A stretch of DNA of 64,000 bases from Cydia pomonella (Eukaryota; Arthropoda; Insecta; Lepidoptera; Tortricidae), in NCBI RefSeq assembly GCF_033807575.1, contig NC_084715.1:10465349-10529348 (forward strand), written 5' to 3'. Under the pieces are notes generated by a model that saw nothing but the letters and a program-made list of their open reading frames with translations, searched no databases and had not been told where the DNA came from. Numbering within the stretch: the stretch's first letter is position 1; every line of letters starts with the position of its first letter. Position numbers and translations under genes: made by a program. Positions 10,404 through 20,318 of this stretch are shown piece by piece.

Positions 10404-11788
10404 GAAGAATTGAATGGTGCTAAGTAAACCAGTGCAACTTATGAATATTAAAAGTAGATTTTAAGTTCTAAAAAGTGATACTTAAATATTAGTCATATTT
10501 ATTCATTACATTACACACTAAATATAAAAAGCAGAGCCACTTTTGTATGAGATATAATTATCTCAGACTTTTAAGAATTCTGTGTAAAAAACTAATAAAA
10601 ATATATTGAAAAGTAATAATATAACCTCAGGCTCCTAAATGTATCTAAGCTTTCACGAAGAATAATCATGCCATTAGAAAAGCCTTATTTGATCAAGTAT
10701 AGCGAAAAATAAATAGTAAATAAATTCTGAATAGCGTGCCTTTTGAATAGGTTTGAGTGAAGTTGAAAATATTTCATTAAAGCTTAAATATCGATAAGGG
10801 TTCCAAATAGCAGTCTTAAGTGCAAATAATGGTTTGTTTGAAAGTGGCGCAACACCTTGATTTATTGGCCTTGAATTCCCCATCGTAGCGTCCGGCCAAC
10901 TTTACTAATTAAGCAAAAGATAAATTTCCTTTTTCCCTTAAACAATTTCCCTCTCAGTTACAACCAGTTTGCGACGTTTTTTAGGAAATTTAAACTTTGT
11001 TGACAGGATGAAATTTAATAATTAGTTACTTTAGACTTAATTAATTTAAAAATATATATTTTTTATTATTTCAAGGTTCATAATGAGATGTGACGTATTG
11101 ATTATAGAACAACCGAATATGTGAAAGATTTTTGCCCAAGATGAAATGGCGCTTTCGGTCGCACTTTGAATCCACTCCGTCAACTAGTACCACGACTACT
11201 TAACTGTGTTACTTACTTTTGTTCTATTTTTTCGTAACTATTAATTAAGTTTACATGTTATTAAGATGAAGTCTAGTTTGCCTAAAATGATTAACAAGTA
11301 GACTTGGGTACTCAGAGCTCTCTCTAATTTCCCTAAAAGGCTCTCCATAAAAGCTGAAAAATTTCAGTATTATTTTATTAACATGGTGTACAAAGGGCAC
11401 TAGTTTAGTTAAACTTAAAAGTGTACTCTAAAACATAGATACAGTTTCGTTAATTCACAATAATAATATGATTGGCGGGATTACCTTTACCTTTGCACCG
11501 CTACAACTCGCGGTGGTCTTTTTGAATAAAATATTATATTTAGCAAAGCAGTTTATTACTATTATTTTTTTAATTTAGATATATATAAGTTTCGTTGTTA
11601 TGATTTTAAATAACGTTATTTTGAATAAAATTTAATTATGTAGATCATTTACTTACTAAATTATATCATTAGACATTAGCTTGATTTTCCATCTTCTAAG
11701 CTGTATAAAATAATAGGTTATGCCCGATTATCCAGATACTTTAATCAAGTCAACAACTAAGCTACCCCAAAGAAAGAAGCCTTATTAT
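10404..11788. other. AT-rich DNA; one weak minus-strand frame
   Basis: A 69-codon minus-strand frame at 10674-10883 begins MGNSRPINQGVAPLSNK, with no family recognised and no clear splice signals. The rest shows nothing. Confidence 0.25.
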
Positions 11789-12309
11789 CAGACATAGGAA
11801 TCCGTGGGGCAAAATTGTTTGACAAGTAGGAACTTCCTGCATCGATAAACTTAACTATCGATGCTAGTTCTATATACTAGTGATCACTCAAAGGATTGCT
11901 TGTAAAAATACGTTTTAATTAAGAGTAAAAATAATAATTAAATAATAACTCAACGTACTCTTCTTCGTTTTTAAGACAAGACAATTTTATAATTTTACTC
12001 ATCCCATTTTTTTCTTCGTGAATGTTACAATTGTTAAAGTAAACGACCAGAATTTGTTCCATATTTTCGGGTATTAAGCGTCTAAAATTAATGGAGTAAA
12101 ATTATAAAATTGTCTTGTCTTGTCTTAAAAACGAAGAAGAGTACAATGAGTTATTATTTAATATTTTTTTTACTCTTAATAAAAACATATTTTTACAAGC
12201 AAACCCTTGAGTGATCACTAGTATATAGATCTAGCATCGATAGTTGAGTTTATCGATACAGGAACTCCCTACTTGTCCAACAATTGTGCCCCACGGATTC
12301 CTATGTCCG
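11789..12309. mobile_element. hAT-type MITE with about 210-bp arms and 8-bp TSD
   Basis: The left end is CAGACATAGGAATCCGTGGG and the right end, inverted, is CGGACATAGGAATCCGTGGG. The arms 11791-12000 and 12094-12307 are inverted copies with scattered mismatches around a 93-base loop. The direct repeat CTTATTAT flanks it at 11781-11788 and 12310-12317, the 8-bp duplication expected of hAT transposases, and CA...TG-like ends fit that superfamily. It has no coding capacity, so it would have been moved by a transposase supplied elsewhere. Arm divergence of a few percent indicates some age. Confidence 0.85.
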
Positions 12310-12317
12310 CTTATTAT

Positions 12318-13020
12318 AATCAGTTTTTTTTTTAACTTTATTCGCCCACAGTAAAATAAGTACTACTACCGACCACAGTAAAATGTGTTTGGGTGTATCA
12401 TTATATTCATATTTAACCTTGACAATCAAAGTAAGGCATCGAATTGGGTCATTCATAATCTAAAAACAAGCCTTGATTTCATAGGATTATATACTTAGCG
12501 AATACTTGCAGCAATATGATCTGTGTTTTTAGGTAAGTCCTGGCTTTTATTTGAAAAATAATAATTTGGTATTAAGGAATTCAAAAGGCCCGTTTTTGTG
12601 ACATAAATCCTGTCTCATTAATTTAGTGTATGTATACATCATCTCATGTAACACAATGCATATTAAACTTAAGTTTAGGTTAGAGCTACTCTGCGCTGTT
12701 AACTGCACTTTTAAAGTTCAGGTTTAGCGAAAGTTTCGTATCCGTCGTTACGATACTTCTGCAAGAAGCTAACAACAAAATAAAGTACAAATATCGGAGA
12801 GAAAAAATAAAGAACAAAAAGGAAAATGGAAAATCAGTTTTTTTCTGTTAGAAAGGTACATATTAAAATTAGTTTTATATTGAAAATTCCTTTTCTGACT
12901 ACTTCTTACTACCTTTAGGTATTAAATTATTAGTATGTAACAATATTTAACGACAAACGATTTAGCTTACTTGTAGTTACGAGTTAGCTTAGTTGTAGTG
13001 GTGATTATGTTCACTAACAA
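12318..13020. other. AT-rich DNA, nothing recognised
   Basis: No supported gene or repeat end. Confidence 0.35.
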
Positions 13021-13175
13021 AGTGAATATTCTTTATTACACCAATAACATTATATTTTATATGTAAATAACAAAGAAATTAGAAAGAAAATATAAGTCGG
13101 AAACAACAGGCGGTCTTATCGCTAAAAAGTGAACTTTTCCAGACCACCTTTTCTAAGTGGATGGCTTCGTGTTGA
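13021..13175 (-). repeat. Retroelement 3'-tail remnant
   Basis: On the minus strand it ends GGTGTAATAAAGAATATTCA after AGACCGCCTGTTGTTTCCG. I recognise this combination from tails of lepidopteran non-LTR elements. It is 5'-truncated and has no coding part. Confidence 0.45.
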
Positions 13176-15848
13176 AATTTCTATAAGGCATTTATTTGTC
13201 ATCTATTTTGACGTGTACACCGAAGTTCCTCAATCCTTGCTGTGACCTATGGCGACTCGGGGTAAAATACCTCCTATTATTTCATTTATTCATTTTATAC
13301 ATAAGTAATAAATAAGACTTTCCCTAGCAACCACTGGGCAATGATGGCAATAAGGTGATTCTGGATGATTTCCTCAATGTGATATGATGGAAATATGGGC
13401 TCTGAATTACTCGACATTACAAAATATTCTCGATATTGACAGCCTACATATTTCGATAAGAATGAAAAGAAAGCACAAATATCGCTTCGTGTTTGATCCG
13501 CCAAAGGAAAAGAAGAAAGTTACAACAAGCGAATGGTATAAGTACAGTAACTGCTTTGTGTCAGCTAATTTTTTATCAATTCTACCAATATTTTTATATA
13601 ATTTATATTATCCCGCCTTTTTGGCGGCATAGGTACTTAAAACAGTACATGTATCACGCATAAAGGTCCGGGCCGCACGCACATCGAATTCAGATCAACC
13701 GCACCCTCGCTTGATGGAATTTTGATGTCGTCCCGGCGGCCGATTCATGCGCATTATATTGATTTTATCTGCTGTATTCGTTAAATTAATAAATAATGTG
13801 TCACTAGCGGTTATTGGTCTTACAGGTGTTGCTTTTCTCTAGCAAAGTGTAACATATTGCGAAAATTTGACACAATGTCATTAGAAGCTGTGAACTAACG
13901 AATTAAGAAAGTGAGTCGTAAACTAAAATTCGGTATACCTACTGGTATCAGGCCAAGGTAAGATCTGGTAGCGAAACGTCCGTGCACCTCAAGCTGCGCA
14001 TATATGCAGCCATCGATTCTGGCTGTACATTTGGGACATGTGGGGTGGAGACCCATGCAATATTTAGGCAGTAAGCAATTTGCCTCGCTGTTGCTACGTT
14101 GGTCACCCGTAGCAACACCGCTTCCTTCTCAGCTTAGCATCGCATACTGTCTAGTGTTGAGCTAACTCCCATTGTCTATCTGTAAAATTACATGTCACTT
14201 ATACAAACACAACGATAATTTTTTGAGCTATGTGATTCCGTTAGAATTCAATAATAAAATTAAATCGCAAACGCCAAGGGTAAAACTAGTAGTAGTTTCA
14301 AACACGGCACACAATTGACACATCACATTGGGGTGCTCAATAAACGCGATAGATGTAATAATACGGAATTGAAATGGAAGTTTCTCAGTGCTATTGATAC
14401 AAAGTAGGCTCGGCTGCACAATGGCGATTGTGCCCGCTTGTGAATGCCTCACGAACTGATATAGAACTTGTACCTACTCGTATGCTCAGGAGAGGCATTC
14501 AAAATATGTTATTACTCGCACCACATCTTGATCGTACCAATCGGAACGAGATAATATATAAAATTTATATAGTTCCTAACTGCACACAATATTGGGTCTT
14601 GAGCGATTTGTATAAGTCTAAAACTACTGCCAGTTCTAGCTTAAACTAAAGAATAACGGTTTTTAGTAATTATGTACCTACTGTAACATGGATGCACAGT
14701 ATAAGGCAATCACACTTTTTAATCAGATAGATAAAGCTTACAAGTATGCAAGTTTCTCGTCGTTTTTGCGTAGTTTTCCCCTGCTTTGACGGGGATTCTC
14801 CCATCGTTCTGATTGAACGCCTATTCAAAACTCCTGTATTATTTCCTACGAACACTTCCCACTCTGTATTATGATAAAAGTGTATGTCTTCATATTAGGT
14901 ACTATTCAAGTTGAATTGTTTTATATTGAAATCTCGTCGTAGCTCATAACAAAAATTAAGGTTAGAAACGTGTAAATTGATAAACTTGAAAACTCGCATG
15001 CAATTTGCCGTTACATTGTTTTGTTTTCAGGAATTTAAAGTCATGAGTATGAATCTTAAATTATATACCTTAGAATTGTAATATTAGTATTTGTATCAAA
15101 TGAAATAAAATATTTATTAATATAATAGGTCTATGAAATAATTTAATCCAATGCTTCAGATGAATTAATTGAGCCATTAATATCCTTTAAACACCATGTA
15201 AGGTTTTTTAGCTATTGCGAGTTGTATGCAATAACGGAACTTTATTGTCAGTAAGAATGTATTGGTAAAGATAAAAAGAAATATTGAATTCTAGTCATTT
15301 AATTAACTTCTTACACCATGTAATTTTATTTTATAATGAAGTGTTTTCAGTACAATTAAAATAAAAGTAGGTATTATTTTTAATAATAACTGGGAATAAG
15401 TTAACTAGATTTTTTAGCAACTGCATTCTGCCAACGACAACCTTTGTTCATTTTGAAATTGTGTTGTCATTCGTGGCCAATGTAAGAAAGCAAATTAAAT
15501 TACTCCCAAATGCTGCCCGGTGGGTTTCCAAATTAATATCCCTTTCTCGTCGTCTGATTCTGTTTGTTTAGCTTCGTTAAGAAAATTCAAATCGGGGATA
15601 CGAAATAAATTTCAATTTCAGAACCAAAGTTTTGTAAGCACCTAATATTGTTCTTTGGGACAAAACTTGTAACATCCTTATTGATTTTCTTGCTTTAAAG
15701 AGGTGTTGTAGAAATTTACTTTGTGTTGTAGAATGACTAAGAAATAAAAATAAAAAAGAGAAAAAAAAATTATTTACTAAATGTAGTTAATATTTTTAGA
15801 CAAATAGTCAAGTGAGTTGTAAAGTCAGTAAATTACATTATGCTAGTT
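13176..15848. other. Mixed AT-rich DNA; possible zinc-finger relic at 13970-14080
   Basis: On the minus strand near 13970-14080 a frame reads HPTCPKCTARIDGC then IYAQLEVHGRF, resembling the zinc-finger-like C-terminal tails of some insect LINE ORF2 proteins, but it is short and surrounded by stops. The blocks 13640-13760 and 14050-14150 are GC-richer without clear frames. Frames at 13384-13632 and 14228-14452 lack support. Confidence 0.25.
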
Positions 15849-16342
15849 AAGAGCAATTCCTAGCTGTGGAACTTTTCAAATGTCGAATTTTTTAAAGCTA
15901 TGTTTCTGTCGCGCTGCGGTGGGCAGGAGTGCGTGCGTGCGATAAGGACAACTGCAGCTCGGACTAATATTCCCACGCAAAAAAACTCAAAAATCGAGGT
16001 TTCGCTGTCAACTGTTTCCTCCTCCAAAACGCAACCAATCATTATAAAATTTTGGAAACTGCAAGAGGAAGATGCCGCTATGTTTTGCTTTTTGGATATT
16101 TGTTGTCATATATATACAAATACTGCGCCTTCTTTTGCAGCCAATTAAATTGAGCCGTATTTGCGATTTTCGAGGCGCTGTAAGTTTCTTTAAAGTAAAA
16201 TAATCCAAAAAAGCAAAACATAACGGCACAGATATTGATGATAATCATCTTATTTGAAAATATCATTGCTGTAGGTTAATAATCCAAGGAGGAAACAGTT
16301 GAGAGCGTTTGTATGGAAAAATCGCAACTAGGAATTGTTCTT
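15849..16342. mobile_element. TIR element, copy B of the 6.1-kb family
   Basis: The left end AAGAGCAATTCCTAGCTG (15849-15866) is inverted at the right as AAGAACAATTCCTAGTTG (16325-16342), an 18-bp TIR with two mismatches. A second internal inverted pair, TCAACTGTTTCCTCCTCC near 16007 and its complement near 16290, shows nested foldback structure. Three short frames in it are not genes. A SINE begins directly to its right. Confidence 0.65.
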
Positions 16343-16360
16343 GACCACATAAACCGACGA

Positions 16361-16606
16361 CCGGTTTGGCCTAGTGGGTAGTGACCCTGCCTACAAAGCT
16401 GGGTCCCGGGTTCAAATCCTGGTAAGGGCATTTATTCGTGTGATGAGCATGGATATTTGTTCCCGAGTCATGGGTTTTTTCTATGTATTTAAGTATTTAT
16501 ATCGTTGTCTAAGTACCCTCAACACAAGCCTTATTGAGCTTAGCTGTGGGACTTAGTCAATTTGTGTGATAATGTCCTATAATATTTATTTATTATTTTT
16601 TATTTT
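16361..16606 (+). mobile_element. tRNA-headed SINE
   Basis: The head contains a pol III A-box-like TGGCCTAGTGGG near 16367 and a B-box GGTTCAAATCC at 16409-16419. The body carries GTGATGAGCATGG, CATGGGTTTTTTCTATG and ACACAAGCCTTATTGAGC, ending in a TATTTATTTATT-type tail. This is the arrangement of tRNA-derived lepidopteran SINEs; no functional tRNA can be folded past the head. The 3740-3850 remnant is the same family. Confidence 0.8.
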
Positions 16607-17231
16607 ATAAAGCGCCGAATAACATCATCACAACATATAAGTTAAAGACACGGAATTAAGGACAACACTAGAGTAAAATGTTTAAATGATCATCACATTA
16701 TTTTACAAGAACCCAACCACCAATAAATGCATCAACAGAATTTACACCAAAGTGCAAATGCCAACTGAATGTCTTTCAAACGCCCCACTCTGCTCTAATG
16801 AGACCGTTCCATCCATTACGCTATTTAGTAATTAGGTGCGAGCCGACGGAACGAGCGGGAATGAACCAAAATGAGTACTTGCTTTTATCGAGGATGATTC
16901 TCTTTCGTTAATTCTTAAAAGTTACAGATACGGTGATTGTTTTTTTTTAAATATATGACTGATAAAAACAGAGTGTGGTTTGAGTTACCTCCCGTAATAT
17001 TCTATATTCTTCTTTGCGTTACGACATGGGGATCTTAAGAACTATTTAAAATTCTCAAGGCTCGATAACCCATAAACAGCTCTTGTGTTGCTTATCAAGG
17101 AGCTCGTCTGCTCGTTAGCTAATTACCACACTAAAAAATGGACTATTTTAAGCTCATGTATGAGATATTTCGTTACAATTTTGCTACTCGGTAAAAATCA
17201 ACGCAAACCCATTATATTATGAGTGAATAAG
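16607..17231. other. AT-rich DNA, nothing recognised
   Basis: No supported gene or repeat boundary. Confidence 0.35.
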
Positions 17232-17555
17232 TTAACACATTCACTGCGAAACAGATCATTTTGACTGGACTTTCGCCTGATGCGGCGACCGAAAAACGAA
17301 ACATCCCTCTGGTGCGGAGGCGGTAATGTTATGATATATATATATATATATATATATTATCTTTTAATATAGTCAATTATACATTTATGTTTTTCATTTA
17401 TAACTCTACCCGACAAAATATAAATTAATTAAGAGGTCCCGTATGACCTGTGCGCACCAGATTATTTTTTTTGCTATTCAGTGCGGAACGGGGCCTATAT
17501 GACCTGTTGTGTAGGGTGTGTAAGGTGTGTGTGCATTAGTGTTGTTACCATGTGA

Positions 17556-17741
17556 ATGATGAACATTTTATTAGGACTTGTAAACGCCTGGATTGTATAC
17601 AATGCTGCCCTTAATAAAAAAGGGAATTTGCTCTACTTTACAAAGTCGTTAGTGCAGTCATTGACAAGTTTCGTTCAAAGACTAAAACAATGTTACAGAA
17701 ATGAATACATAGTAAAAATCAATGCATACATAAATAACTAA
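17556..17741 (+). pseudogene. Piggybac-type transposase C-terminal fragment
   Basis: The translation includes LLGLVNAWIVYNAALNK then GNLLYFTKSLVQSL. It resembles the segment near the end of the piggyBac DDE fold, where an Asn-Ala-x-Ile/Val-x-Tyr stretch is followed by LLxF. The catalytic aspartates, which lie far upstream, are absent, and no Cys-rich C-terminal domain follows in frame. It is a relic without activity. Assignment is by motif only. Confidence 0.45.
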
Positions 17742-17841
17742 AAGAAAAACATAATGTACCAACAGGATGCTATAAAAAACTGCGACAAACAATGATTAGC
17801 CGTTAAGTATGTAGACCAAAAGTTTTTATGTTGGGTCTGGA

Positions 17842-18116
17842 ATGTCAAAAAATATGTGCTTGGGCTGTTTTAATGAAACGATTCAAATTGGTAAGAATTG
17901 CCTTAAAATAATATATAATAAAACAAGTATAGTTAATAGACTCGATATCTATATTTGTTTGTTTCTATTTCCCATCACTATTGAATCATCGACACTTATC
18001 TGTTTCCGTCCTGGCTGTGCGTTACAAGTCAATTTTGACCTGTTAATTAATTCATCTATAAAAGCTCAACCAACAGTTATGATTATGAACTTTGGCGAAG
18101 GCAATAAGTATAAGGT
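17842..18116 (+). CDS. Candidate exon upstream of the zinc-ribbon exon
   Basis: From ATG at 17842 the frame reads MSKNMCLGCFNETIQIG and later TLICFRPGCALQVNFDLLIN, SSIKAQPTVMIMNFGEGNKY. It ends at a consensus donor AAGGT|GTAAGT (GT at 18117). Two bases are left over, and the exon at 19538 has a one-base lead, so joining keeps the frame as a valine. The part from about 18030 on looks most coding; an internal G|GTAAGA near 17890 and a T-rich stretch near 17960-18030 suggest it may itself be two exons. It lies inside the TTAA-bounded relic, so either those ends are not a real element or this is element sequence and the phase match is chance (one in three). Confidence 0.4.
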
Positions 18117-18292
18117 GTAAGTTATTAGTCTAAACATTGTTTTAGTAAAATTTTATATATATATAAGATATTTTAGGTAAAATATAAATCCCTTCATGCA
18201 GTTGACTTGTACCGCACACCTAGAAAGGTCTCATGGGTTGTAACGCACTGAGAGCAAGTTCACAAAATGCAGCTTCGCATTGAACGTGTTAA

Positions 18293-19144
18293 TAAAAAAA
18301 AACTTTCATTCTACTACACACGCTTGTTAAGAAAACAGCAATTAAAATATTAAAATTTAAACTCTAGCTAACTTTTTTGAACTGGGTCAAGTTCGCTTTT
18401 AGCAATTTAGTGCGCCAAATGAGATTTAGTCGCAGGGCGGAGGCCGGGGCGTTATGAGATCTTGTAGGTTAAACGCCGGTTATGTATTCATCAGATAGTC
18501 TGTCAAGTGTAATATGACAGGCACCTCGTTTCGCGCTTCGCATTTAATAAATCTTGAGAGCTACATATTATTTATGATAAATCTCAACTGACATGAGCAA
18601 GTTTTTGATGCTCCTGATTTTGAATTTAAGAGTCCCCGGCAAGCTCGGCCGCATTTCACCTTCCCATACAAACGGAATTACGTTCTCATTTTAAGACTAC
18701 TTGCTGGATTGTAATAAAACTTTCCACATATATATAATGACATGGGGTATATCTAGTACAGCAATTAGTTTATACATCGCCTTATAAAACAAACGAAATA
18801 GAGCATAAACAAGTTTTATATGAAAATCTTAAACTCGTATTTTTTTAACTATGCATCTTAAGCTACATAAACTAATTACAGGACTAGATATACCTTATCC
18901 TCAGAGAGCGAAACTTTGGTGCCGATGACAGACGTATGACGTCAAGCTAAATACAGAGTGTTGTTATCTAGATACTTTATCAAGTAACAACTTATTAGCC
19001 TCTTTAGTTTACTGATATTGAAACTTGAGTTGAGATTTCGTACTGGCCACGTATAAAAATATAACTAACTGTCTTTGTCATGTTAAAAACAAGATTGTTG
19101 GAAATGACAACCAATTTCTGTTTGCTTATTTTTTTATTAGTAAA
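18293..19144. other. Probable dispersed repeats, unresolved
   Basis: The blocks at 18361-18550 (AGTGCGCCAAATGAGATTTA, then GTCGCAGGGCGGAGGCCGGG) and 18620-18985 (AGTCCCCGGCAAGCTCGGCC onward) look like interspersed elements by composition, but ends and inverted arms were not found. No gene. Confidence 0.3.
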
Positions 19145-19506
19145 ACTTTTTTTATGTAATAGGCTGCAAACGAGCAGACGAGCCGCCTGATTTGAAGCAG
19201 TCATTGCCGCCCATGGACATAAGCAACATCGGAGGAGCCACTTATGCGTTGCCAACCTTTGAGAACCCAAAATATGTACCTGCTTCTTGAAGAACCCCAT
19301 GTCATAGCGCAAGGGAAACACCTCAAAAGGTAGCTTATTCCACAACTTGCACGTTCTGGGCAAAAACTAGAGAGATGCCCGCTTGTTCTTGGTTTGCCAC
19401 GTGTCGAGAAAGTGAGGATGAACTTTGTTTCTTTGGCGGGAGGTGCGGTGATAAAAACGTGACGGTGGCACCAATTCAAAAAGTTCTTCAGAACATTCCC
19501 CATTGT
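19145..19506 (-). pseudogene. 5'-truncated LINE, ORF2 C-terminus
   Basis: On the minus strand one frame reads NGECSEELFELVPPS, HRTSRQRNKVHPHFLDTW; another reads PRTCKLWNKLPFEVF, then PLRYDMGFFKKQ; then CCTTAGTATAAAAA-like tail sequence. This is the conserved C-terminal end of lepidopteran non-LTR retrotransposon polymerases, now split by a frameshift near 19370. The 5' end stops just before the zinc-ribbon exon at 19538. Dead copy; clade (CR1/Jockey-like) not resolved. Confidence 0.8.
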
Positions 19507-19537
19507 ACAGACATTACCGAAATATTATTGTTTGAAG

Positions 19538-19735
19538 TCGCAATGGGGTCTATGTAGCCGTATATGCGTTATTCCCATCAAAAGAAATTGTTTTAAATGG
19601 AGAATGGTTGACCGTCAACAACATTTGCCCCAGGTGTGGTTATAGAAATTATGACATTTATGACCAGTGCGACGCCAATTTTGTTAACTGGCGAGAGGTT
19701 CAAGAATTATTTTGCCCTGAATGTACGTGTATAAT
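19538..19735 (+). CDS. Internal exon encoding a CxxC...CxxC zinc-ribbon-like segment
   Basis: The frame is open from just after a TGA at 19533 to a consensus donor AT|GTAAGTATT (GT at 19736). It reads RNGVYVAVYALFPSKEIV, LNGEWLTVNNICPRCGYRN, YDIYDQCDANFVNWRE, VQELFCPECTC. Two CxxC pairs (CPRC and CPEC) about 28 residues apart, plus a middle Cys and a final Cys, suggest a zinc ribbon. There is no in-frame ATG, so it is an internal exon. The acceptor TTTGAAG| is weak, perhaps because LINE sequence now precedes it. The downstream intron joins in phase to a short terminal exon with a poly(A) signal. The protein was not recognised. The exon is 198 bp, phase-symmetric. Confidence 0.6.
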
Positions 19736-19963
19736 GTAAGTATTTATTATCGAAATATTATTAAAAAACTTCGTCATTCAGAGGAACATTTTGTTGTGTT
19801 GTTTTATTTACACGAGGAATAATATTTTTTGTTTGAATTACATTAGATTAGAATTAGTCATTACCCGATAAAAATAATATCGTTTTTTAATGTTTACATT
19901 ATTTTTTGTGTAAATTGTTTTGTGTGTTTGTGTTCTTGTTTTCAATCTGACTCCACAACACAG

Positions 19964-19988
19964 GCATAGCCTAGTGTGGCAGTCATAG
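19964..19988 (+). CDS. Short terminal coding exon of the zinc-ribbon gene
   Basis: The acceptor CTGACTCCACAACACAG| follows a T-rich tract. The exon supplies one base to complete ATG (Met) from the previous AT, then HSLVWQS and TAG at 19986-19988. The intron 19736-19963 is 228 bp, GT-AG. The 3' untranslated sequence holds AATAAA 30 bases past the stop. Confidence 0.5.
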
Positions 19989-20017
19989 GTTAAGGAAATC
20001 TTGTAAAGTTTTTGGTA

Positions 20018-20023
20018 AATAAA
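20018..20023 (+). terminator. Poly(A) signal of the zinc-ribbon gene
   Basis: AATAAA in GGTAAATAAACTAC, followed by a T-rich stretch at 20030-20050, at ordinary distance after the stop at 19988. Confidence 0.5.
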
Positions 20024-20155
20024 CTACTTTATTATTTTTTTTTTTTTATTATAATAAAAATATCAAGCATTTTTATAAATAAACAATTATATATATATTA
20101 TCATTATTAAGAATCATTGAGGTGTTACAATGTTGTTTTAAAAACACAACATGGG

Positions 20156-20318
20156 TCTACAGTATGAGGTTCTTCAAAAAAGGAGTGTACAGATTTTTAA
20201 AGGACCCTTTTTGCCTTTTTGCACCTCTGGAGGTGCAAGCATCCATAGGCTACGGTGACTGTTTACCACCAGGCGGGCCGTAAGCTTGCTTGCAACCGTC
20301 GTGGTATAAAAAAAAACC
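20156..20318 (+). pseudogene. LINE 3' end, plus strand
   Basis: The frame YSMRFFKKGVYRFLKDPF is followed by GCACCTCTGGAGGTGCAAGC, GGCTACGGTGACTG and GTCGTGGTATAAAA with an A-rich end. It is the same subfamily as the minus-strand copy at 63755-64000 (YSIRFFKKGVYRFLKG). Heavily 5'-truncated. Confidence 0.8.

Larger units (their letters stand above)
17232..18292. mobile_element. TTAA-bounded piggyBac-like relic
   Basis: TTAA at 17232-17235 and 18289-18292 flank inverted ends CACATTCACTGCGAAAC and CACGTTCAATGCGAAGC (14 of 17 matching). TTAA duplication is the hallmark of piggyBac transposition. Inside, a frame at 17556-17741 resembles the C-terminal end of a piggyBac transposase fold. The element is internally deleted, about 1.05 kb against well over 2 kb for autonomous copies, and carries a (TA)n run at 17334-17356. 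A separate frame at 17842-18116 complicates this reading because it may belong to a host gene. Confidence 0.55.

Noticed and set aside
14228..14855. Three small frames on both strands
   Set aside because: No domain, no splice signals, codon composition like the background; expected by chance in AT-rich DNA of this length.
16361..16432. Functional tRNA gene
   Set aside because: A and B boxes are present, but the sequence does not give an acceptor stem with discriminator; it continues into a SINE body.
17334..17356. (TA)n run as an origin or regulatory site
   Set aside because: An ordinary dinucleotide microsatellite inside a transposon relic.
19375..19557. Plus-strand frame with Cys residues (FATCRESEDELCFFGGRC)
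   Set aside because: It lies antisense to the LINE ORF2 fragment, whose minus-strand frame carries the conserved motif, and is in a different frame from the zinc-ribbon exon.
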